A stretch of DNA of 61,928 nt from JAFDZW01 sp035632315. GTDB lineage: Bacteria > Bacteroidota > Ignavibacteria > Palsa-1295. The position numbers and the translations under genes were made by a program. Within the stretch, counting starts at the first letter, position 1, and the number at the start of each line of letters is the position of its first letter. The notes beneath the pieces are model-generated. The model saw nothing but the letters and a program-made list of their open reading frames with translations, made no database searches and had not been told where the DNA came from. Positions 53,766 through 59,289 of the stretch are shown in pieces. The stretch spans positions 1 to 61,928 of the forward strand of contig DASQGZ010000066.1 of the NCBI GenBank assembly GCA_035632315.1. Direction: 5' to 3'.

Positions 53766-53794
53766 GTAGGGGCGAGACATGCCTCGCCCGTTAC
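53766..53794. repeat. Palindromic element between rpsP and rimM
   Basis: GTAGGGGCGAG-ACATGC-CTCGCCCGTTAC forms a 7-bp GC-rich stem (GGGCGAG/CTCGCCC). It resembles the small dispersed palindromes of the form GTAGGGGCGAGGCATGCCTCGCCCCTAC reported in many bacterial genomes; only one copy is seen in this window. Confidence 0.6.
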
Positions 53795-53810
53795 TATTAA
53801 AACAAATAAT

Positions 53811-54347
53811 TTACTCCGCGGCAGGGGCTTCCGGTGCAGCTTCAGCGACAGGAGCTTCGGCAACAATAGCTTCTTCAACCGGTGCTGCGGCAGCCGCAGC
53901 GGCGGCTTGAGCAGCTTGTTCTGCTTCAACAACGGCACGTGCAGCAGCAGCTTTGGCCGCTTCGGCATCAGCTTTTTTCTTCTTTGCTGCTTCTTTCTGA
54001 TTCAGAAGTTTGTTCGTGACAGAAGAATCTTTCGCTGCTTTCCACGTATTGAAAATTTCCTCGGCACGAGCCGGTTCAACTTTCTTCTTTTCGAGATGGA
54101 ATTTCAACAGAATTCCCTGAGCCGAAAGAAGCGAACGAACGGTATCGGTCGGCTGTGCACCGACGCGGAGCCAATGCATCACGCGCTCCTCGTTGAATTC
54201 GATCTTCTTTCCGGGTTCGTTCTTCGGGCGGTACTGTCCGAGAGATTCGATGAATCTGCCGTCACGTTTTGCGCGCTGATCGGCGGCAACCAGTTTATAA
54301 ATAGGAAGTTTCTTCCTTCCCTGTTTTGCAAGGCGTAATTTTACCAT
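53811..54347 (-). CDS. rpsP: 30S ribosomal protein S16 with long Ala-rich tail
   Basis: Residues 1-85 are S16: MVKLRLAKQGRKKLPIYKLVAADQRAKRDGRFIESLGQYRP. S16 is normally about 80-100 residues; here it has an extension to 178: a charged helical part (EEIFNTWKAAKDSSVTNKLLNQKEAAKKKKADAEAAK) and an Ala/Pro/Glu-rich end (AAPVEEAIVAEAPVAEAAPEAP). Such acidic or Ala-rich tails on S16 are seen in several Bacteroidota. It starts the rpsP-rimM pair. Confidence 0.96.
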   Translation of the reverse strand: MVKLRLAKQGRKKLPIYKLVAADQRAKRDGRFIESLGQYRPKNEPGKKIEFNEERVMHWLRVGAQPTDTVRSLLSAQGILLKFHLEKKKVEPARAEEIFNTWKAAKDSSVTNKLLNQKEAAKKKKADAEAAKAAAARAVVEAEQAAQAAAAAAAAPVEEAIVAEAPVAEAAPEAPAAE

Positions 54348-54525
54348 AGTTTGTTTTCCTGTAAGTTATTGAATCTACAGAGGATGTCTGCCGGGACGAA
54401 CAACTATGAAAGCCCTAAGACAGAGTCTCTGCGGGGCGTATAACAATCTTCACGACAAAAAATTTCCAATTTCGAAGTACTCATCCGCACTATTACTCTG
54501 TTCTAGAAACGAATCATAATCCCCT

Positions 54526-54819
54526 ATGACAAAGCAACCGACCGCAAAACGCTGGTCACAAGATGTGACAGAGCATAGTTCTGCCCTCGAACTTGAAGAA
54601 GGCGTTTTCACCTGGACTGACCCAAAGAAGATTGCTCATTCATTAAAACACTCAGCTGAAATAAGCACTCGTCGCAAAGCAAGTCCTTTTCAATCAGCAA
54701 TGTCGGTGCTGAACTTTTATATTAATCGTGCCGGCAAAGTTTTACCTGCGAAGCAGAAGAAAATTCTCGAAGCAGCGAAAGTTGAATTGAGAAAATTATT
54801 TAATAAGATTGAAAAATGA
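54526..54819 (+). CDS. DUF3175 family protein
   Basis: The 97 residues carry the family pattern: KRWSQDVTEHSSALELEEGVFTWTDPKKIAHSLKHSAEISTRRKASPFQSAMSVLNFYINRAGK. DUF3175 proteins are small, mostly helical and soluble; their function is unknown and they occur sporadically, often in proteobacteria and Bacteroidota. It converges with the zapE-like gene. Confidence 0.82.
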   Translation: MTKQPTAKRWSQDVTEHSSALELEEGVFTWTDPKKIAHSLKHSAEISTRRKASPFQSAMSVLNFYINRAGKVLPAKQKKILEAAKVELRKLFNKIEK

Positions 54820-54831
54820 TCCACGAATAGA

Positions 54832-55890
54832 TTATCGCGTCATCTCCCGTAACCTGGACTTCGTTCTCAAGAACTTCTTCGTATCGCCACCGGTGAAATA
54901 CGACTTCTGAAATAATTCATCTTGCGAGACCGATGAACTTGCTAAGAACAGAATATTATTGTCGTAAGCTTTATCCACAGCATAAACAAATCGCAATGCT
55001 TCGTGAGGATGTGAAATAGATTCAACTCCCCGCAAGACCAATGCGTCGATATTACCGAGTGCATTTCTGATTCGCATCGGATGAACTTTCGATAATGCGT
55101 CGAGAAATTCTGCAAATGTCATATCGACAACGTTCATCGAGGAAGTTATTTTCTCTGCAATGACGAGATCTAATTCCTCATCGGTTGCAACCCATGTCGA
55201 AGCAGCGCCTTCATCAAGATGATGGATCGTCCGGTAATCTTCTCCATCGATGGGGACCGTCTTGAATCGTTTTGTCAATGAACCTAATTCTCTTCTAAAA
55301 TCCTCGACTGAAAATTTTCCTTCTCCGAGTGCTCCTGGCGGCGTATTTGAACTTGTCAGGATCGAAACTCCGGCATCGAATAATTGACCGAGCAGATTTG
55401 TCGAGATTCTCGTATTCGCCGGATCGTCGAGTTCGAATTCATCAATGATAAGCAGCTTATAATTCCTGAACGATTCGACGACTCCACTAAGCTTTATCAG
55501 CCCGACAAGAAACATCAGCTCCTGAAACGACAAATATGCTTTGGCTCCGCCGAAGCTATGATATGCCGAAGCTAATAAGTGCGTCTTCCCGACTCCGAAG
55601 CCGCCATCGAGATAAATTCCGTGACCATGCTCATCTGAACCGAATATCTTCTGAAAAAAACTTTGCGCCGAATGCTTCTTTTGAAGATCGAAAATAAATT
55701 TGCTGACTGCTTTCAATGCCGCCGCTTGCGACGGATGGTGCGGCTCCGGAATATAATTTGAAAACTCCGCATTCGTAAAATGCTTCGGCGGGACAAGTGC
55801 TTCGAGCATTTCTGTTGCATCGAGTCTGCCCGATGCTAATGCGAGCAGCGGATTCGTTTCGGTCGTGGTGGAAATATTTGGTGCTATCAA
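54832..55890 (-). CDS. AFG1/ZapE-like AAA ATPase
   Basis: A P-loop ATPase of 352 residues: Walker A YLDGGFGVGKTHLLASAYH, Walker B LLIIDEFELDDP, sensor 1 SILTSSNTPPGALGEGKF. This is the AFG1/ZapE family; ZapE in E. coli acts at the division ring, and the mitochondrial AFG1 in protein quality control. The frame opens at 55971, inside ispH, but a TTG at 55890 overlaps the ispH stop as TTGA, so coupled translation from that site is favoured (MIAPNISTTTETNPLLALASG). Confidence 0.88.
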   Translation of the reverse strand: MIAPNISTTTETNPLLALASGRLDATEMLEALVPPKHFTNAEFSNYIPEPHHPSQAAALKAVSKFIFDLQKKHSAQSFFQKIFGSDEHGHGIYLDGGFGVGKTHLLASAYHSFGGAKAYLSFQELMFLVGLIKLSGVVESFRNYKLLIIDEFELDDPANTRISTNLLGQLFDAGVSILTSSNTPPGALGEGKFSVEDFRRELGSLTKRFKTVPIDGEDYRTIHHLDEGAASTWVATDEELDLVIAEKITSSMNVVDMTFAEFLDALSKVHPMRIRNALGNIDALVLRGVESISHPHEALRFVYAVDKAYDNNILFLASSSVSQDELFQKSYFTGGDTKKFLRTKSRLREMTR

Positions 55891-56951
55891 GATATTACCG
55901 GCAACAACTCCGCTTTCTCCGGCTCGCCACACATTCGGTAAACCGCGTCTTTTACTCTGTCCATCAACCACATCGGTGTGCTTGTCGCACCGGAGATACC
56001 GACCGTTTTGATTCCGTTAAACCAATCCTCATTCAACTCGTTTTCCTGTTCGATGAAATATGTGTTCGGGTTCGCCAACTTCGCGATCTCGTATAAAACC
56101 TTCCCGTTCGAACTTGTGCGTCCCGCAACAAAGATCATCGCATCGTTCGACTGCGCAAATTCTATCAACTTCTTCTCGCGACCCGAAACCTGACCGCAGA
56201 TCGTATCCTTCGCGTGAAACTCGACCGCATCTTCTTCCATCTCGGCGACGACAAGTTCTTTCAATCGCGATTTCAGCTCGTCGCGGATCGCATAAAACGT
56301 CGGCTTATCCATAGTCGTCTGCGAGAACAGAACCGTCGGCTTATCAAGCGTCACCTGCTCCATCGCTTCGGCGACAGTCTTGACAACGATCGCCTCATCG
56401 TTAACGACGCCGCGAAGACCGATCACCTCGGCATGATCTTTTTTTCCGAAAATGACGATCTGAAAACCTTTGTCGTAAAATTTCTTGATCCGCTCCTGAA
56501 CTTTCGTCACCACCGGGCACGTCGCATCAATGAGTTCGATGCCAAACTTCTTCGCCATTTCGTAGGTCGAAGGCGGTTCGCCGTGAGCGCGGATGAGAAC
56601 TTTGGTATGAGTGCCGTTCAACTTATTCTCGGCGGCTATGCGTTCGAAATCGGAATGCCTGATCGTCGCAAGCCCTTCGGCTCCGAGACGCTCGATCTCC
56701 ATCGGATTATGGATGATATCGCCGAGCGAAAAAAGACGGGGGCGTAGGGCGTCGATAGTCGATGGTCGATGGTCGGAATCCGCATTTTGACTATCGACGA
56801 TTAACGATCGACTATCGACGTCCACGCCCTGACGATCAACGATCGACGACCGACTATCGACGGCGGATAGCTCCGCCTCGGCAAAATCCACTGCTCGGAC
56901 CACACCCCAGCAAAAACCAGAATTTCTATCAACTGTTACGATCACGTTCAT
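55887..56951 (-). CDS. ispH: 4-hydroxy-3-methylbut-2-enyl diphosphate reductase, with inserted repeat peptide
   Basis: The last enzyme of the MEP isoprenoid pathway, a 4Fe-4S protein. All three iron-sulfur Cys are present: Cys14 (SGFCWGVVRA), Cys145 (DATCPVV) and Cys252 (DTICGQVSGREK), with the substrate His81 (IHNPMEIERL), His123 (RAHGEPPST) and His173 (KKDHAEVIG). Length is 354 from ATG 56951; the frame to 57044 is not conserved. Residues about 29-69, between the first helix and LFSLGDIIHNP, are a Ser/Asp/Arg/Val-rich insert (VDSRSSIVDRQ...VDSRSLIVDSQ) not found in the family as I know it, encoded by a palindromic repeat (see separate feature). The reading frame is kept. Confidence 0.94.
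   Translation of the reverse strand: MNVIVTVDRNSGFCWGVVRAVDFAEAELSAVDSRSSIVDRQGVDVDSRSLIVDSQNADSDHRPSTIDALRPRLFSLGDIIHNPMEIERLGAEGLATIRHSDFERIAAENKLNGTHTKVLIRAHGEPPSTYEMAKKFGIELIDATCPVVTKVQERIKKFYDKGFQIVIFGKKDHAEVIGLRGVVNDEAIVVKTVAEAMEQVTLDKPTVLFSQTTMDKPTFYAIRDELKSRLKELVVAEMEEDAVEFHAKDTICGQVSGREKKLIEFAQSNDAMIFVAGRTSSNGKVLYEIAKLANPNTYFIEQENELNEDWFNGIKTVGISGATSTPMWLMDRVKDAVYRMCGEPEKAELLPVIS
56745..56867 (-). repeat. Palindromic repeat insertion inside ispH
   Basis: The 10-mer GACTATCGAC occurs at 56789-56798, 56810-56819 and 56852-56861, and its reverse complement GTCGATAGTC at 56751-56760. They lie amid related GATCGAC/GTCGATGG units. The stretch encodes about 41 extra residues in IspH and is in frame. 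Confidence 0.85.
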
Positions 56952-57116
56952 AAAACAATAGCTAAACACCCCTCGTTCAACAGAGCGCTTTTTCTCGGCT
57001 TGGCAACCCTCATTTTTTCTCCATTCGCCATTTTCAATTCTCAATTTCTAGGTCCGTAACTTCCTTATTTCTCACCCTAACCGGTGTACCCCCACACTTT
57101 CTCTCGTAAAACAACA

Positions 57117-57136
57117 GAGCCGGCTTGCGCCGGCTC
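57117..57136 (-). terminator. Hairpin in the ispH leader, terminator- or attenuator-like
   Basis: GAGCCGGC / GCCGGCTC, 8 bp with a 4-base loop. On the minus strand it is followed by TGTTGTTTTA, so it resembles a terminator within the 5' leader of ispH. Confidence 0.45.
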
Positions 57137-57181
57137 GCATTACATCCTGGATTGATCCTTTTATCCTGAGAATCAAGGTCA

Positions 57182-57212
57182 CAAAAATACGAAATTAGAA
57201 GCCCTTTGTCAA
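57182..57212 (-). promoter_or_regulatory. Bacteroidota-type promoter for ispH
   Basis: Minus strand: TTG (57212-57210, in TTGAC), 20 bases, TATTTTTG (57189-57182). Transcription would start near 57175, about 224 bases before the ispH ATG. Confidence 0.5.
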
Positions 57213-57277
57213 GGTGCCCATCACACTTATTTTTAATGATAATGTTACAAGCACCTAGATAATATCACTGAGGCACG

Positions 57278-57285
57278 TACTTTTG
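57278..57285 (+). promoter_or_regulatory. Candidate -7 box for the BNR T9SS gene
   Basis: TACTTTTG fits TAnnTTTG, 56 bases before the ATG. I see no TTG at the proper distance. Confidence 0.25.
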
Positions 57286-57341
57286 ATTGCTCGCGTTTCA
57301 AATCAGCCTCATTATTCTGATGGTTTTAAAGGAGTAAGGAT

Positions 57342-58538
57342 ATGAAGCATCATTATTTTTTCATTGCATTCACTGTGCTTGTTGCAGCCGGTTTTGCACC
57401 AGATGTGAAAAGCCAGTGGATCAACGTCGGCGGCACGGGAACGCCGACAGTAAACTCGTTCGCGGTGAACGAGACAGATGTTTTTGCGGGCACGGGCGGT
57501 AGCGGCGTTTATCTTTCAACCGATCATGGCGCAACCTGGACGGCAGTTAATAACGGTCTCACCAAAAAGTATGTCTGGTCCGTTCAGACAAGCGGATCAA
57601 TACTACTGGCAGGAACAGAATACGGCGGCATCTATCTCAGCACGAACGCCGGTTCCAATTGGACCGGGATGAACACTGGTCTCAAGAACATCGATGTGAA
57701 AACCGTTTCCATTGTCGGCAGCAATATCTTTGCAGGTACGTACGGCGGAGGCGTTTTTATTTCATCGGATAACGGCGGCAGCTGGGCAAAGGCAGGTGCA
57801 GGTTTGAACGGTTCGTATCCGTATGCGTTGGCATCGAGCGGCGGAAGTTTGTTTGCCGCAACGTACGACAGCGGCGTTTTTGTATCGAGCGATAACGGCG
57901 CGAACTGGAAAGTGACCAACTCCGGACTGACGGACATCCATGTCCAAGCACTTATCAGTAATAACGGCGATCTTTTTGCTGCCACGGCAAGCGCTGGAGT
58001 ATTTATTTCTACCGACAACGGCGTACATTGGACGCTTTCGAATAACGGACTCGCGCCCTTCATTACGGATGCATTTGCTGCAAGCAGTTCCGATCTGTTC
58101 GCAGCGACTACGAACGGAGTGTATCTTTCAACCGATCACGGCGCGAACTGGGCTGCCGAAAATACCGGGCTTACAACATCTGCGATATACTCACTCGCTG
58201 TCAGCGGAGAGTATCTTCTTGCCGGAAGCAATAATACAGGCGTCTGGCGCCGCCCACTTTCGGAGTTCGCGGTCAATGCGGTAAAAGATATTTCTCAACC
58301 AGAGATTGCCGTTTCCATTTCTCCCAACCCCACAACAGGCATCATCACGGTGCGTGATGTGACGTCGGACATCCAGCACGTCAGCGTCACGAACATCCTC
58401 GGCGAGACCGTCAGTGAGCTTGCGAATTCCGGCGCGGCGGATTTCACGTTCGATCTATCGAAGTTTCCTGCAGGAATTTACTTTGCGAGATTTGAAATGG
58501 CAGGTTCGATTGTAACGAGAAAGATTATCAAAGAATAA
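57342..58538 (+). CDS. Secreted BNR beta-propeller protein with T9SS sorting domain
   Basis: A 398-residue exported protein with a clear AAAGGAG Shine-Dalgarno at 57328-57334. Signal peptide to about 25, then seven near-identical propeller blades of about 40 residues with Asp-box motifs: VYLSTDHGATWTAV, IYLSTNAGSNWTGM, VFISSDNGGSWAKA, VFVSSDNGANWKVT, VFISTDNGVHWTLS, VYLSTDHGANWAAE. The blades are similar in DNA too, as in a recent tandem expansion. The last 75 residues (AVSISPNPTTGIITVRDV...VTRKIIKE) form a T9SS sorting domain. Smaller than the BNR protein at 22584; likely a surface adhesin-like scaffold. Confidence 0.92.
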   Translation: MKHHYFFIAFTVLVAAGFAPDVKSQWINVGGTGTPTVNSFAVNETDVFAGTGGSGVYLSTDHGATWTAVNNGLTKKYVWSVQTSGSILLAGTEYGGIYLSTNAGSNWTGMNTGLKNIDVKTVSIVGSNIFAGTYGGGVFISSDNGGSWAKAGAGLNGSYPYALASSGGSLFAATYDSGVFVSSDNGANWKVTNSGLTDIHVQALISNNGDLFAATASAGVFISTDNGVHWTLSNNGLAPFITDAFAASSSDLFAATTNGVYLSTDHGANWAAENTGLTTSAIYSLAVSGEYLLAGSNNTGVWRRPLSEFAVNAVKDISQPEIAVSISPNPTTGIITVRDVTSDIQHVSVTNILGETVSELANSGAADFTFDLSKFPAGIYFARFEMAGSIVTRKIIKE

Positions 58539-58546
58539 GTCGAGAC

Positions 58547-59065
58547 TTACTTCTTATGTCTCCTCGGCTGCACTTTATAGAACGGTGCGCGGGGTTCGTC
58601 TGCCATACGTTTATCAATGCGTTCGGCGAGCCATTGGAAATATTCGCCGAGATATGGGTCGGGCATTGTTGCTCGCATATCCGTAAACATCGGTTTGTAT
58701 TTTACCCATACGGTCGAGACGAACGAGCCGAGCGTTTTATCGACGAGGTCGAGATCGATGTATCGTTCATAGACCATCATTCCGAGCGATTCCATTTGTT
58801 GGGCGATCTGGATGAGCATCACCTGCTCTTCTTTCGGCATTGCAAAGAATTCATCCTGAGTGGGCGGGAGTTCGGCGCCGCGAATGAAGAAAAGCTGCTC
58901 GGCAAATTCGCGCGTCGAAAAACTGCGAAGCGTCTCGAGCGTGAATCGTTCTTTGCGGTCGCGCTCGGCAGTGCGAATCTGCGCCATCCCAAAGATCAGC
59001 GCCACGATGAACGACAGCGCCAGCGCAATGTTCGCAATGATCCCGATCGTTGAGTCGAGTGACAT
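58547..59065 (-). CDS. Small membrane protein, DUF4760-like
   Basis: The 172 residues start with one membrane helix (IGIIANIALALSFIVALIFGMAQI), then a soluble helical domain with TLETLRSFSTREFAEQLFFIRG and YERYIDLDLVDKTLGSFVSTVWVKYKPMF. The arrangement resembles DUF4760 proteins. ATG 59065 is preferred; the frame to 59206 adds unlikely sequence. Function unknown. It converges with the BNR T9SS gene. Confidence 0.72.
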   Translation of the reverse strand: MSLDSTIGIIANIALALSFIVALIFGMAQIRTAERDRKERFTLETLRSFSTREFAEQLFFIRGAELPPTQDEFFAMPKEEQVMLIQIAQQMESLGMMVYERYIDLDLVDKTLGSFVSTVWVKYKPMFTDMRATMPDPYLGEYFQWLAERIDKRMADEPRAPFYKVQPRRHKK

Positions 59066-59223
59066 CCTAACTAAACATATTTCATACCTACCAATTCCAT
59101 TGTCCTGACTGCCTGCCCCCGAACATTCGTTCACAGTTCGTGATAATATTATGGCAACGTTATGGTAACATTCGTGTATCGACAGGGAATGTCGGTATTC
59201 CATCACAGGGCAAGAAATATCAT

Positions 59224-59231
59224 TATATTTG
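59224..59231 (+). promoter_or_regulatory. Candidate -7 box for the large secreted protein
   Basis: TATATTTG fits TAnnTTTG and lies 58 bases before ATG 59290. A matching -33 is not evident. Confidence 0.3.
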
Positions 59232-59289
59232 CCTCTCTGATTCCCCAGTCATCGCAGAGGCTCATTCACATCGTACCCGGAGGCAACTT

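Larger units (their letters stand above)
56952..57341. other. Intergenic region, 390 bp, with ispH leader
   Basis: Divides ispH (minus) and the BNR T9SS gene (plus). It holds a promoter for ispH at 57182-57212, a GC-rich hairpin at 57117-57136 in the ispH leader, and a -7-like box for the plus gene at 57278-57285. No other gene is seen; a 22-codon ORF in the leader is probably chance. Confidence 0.6.

Noticed and set aside
56745..56867. CRISPR-like array in ispH
   Set aside because: Repeats are only 10 bp, in both orientations, with no even spacers, and are in frame inside a gene; no cas genes exist in the window.
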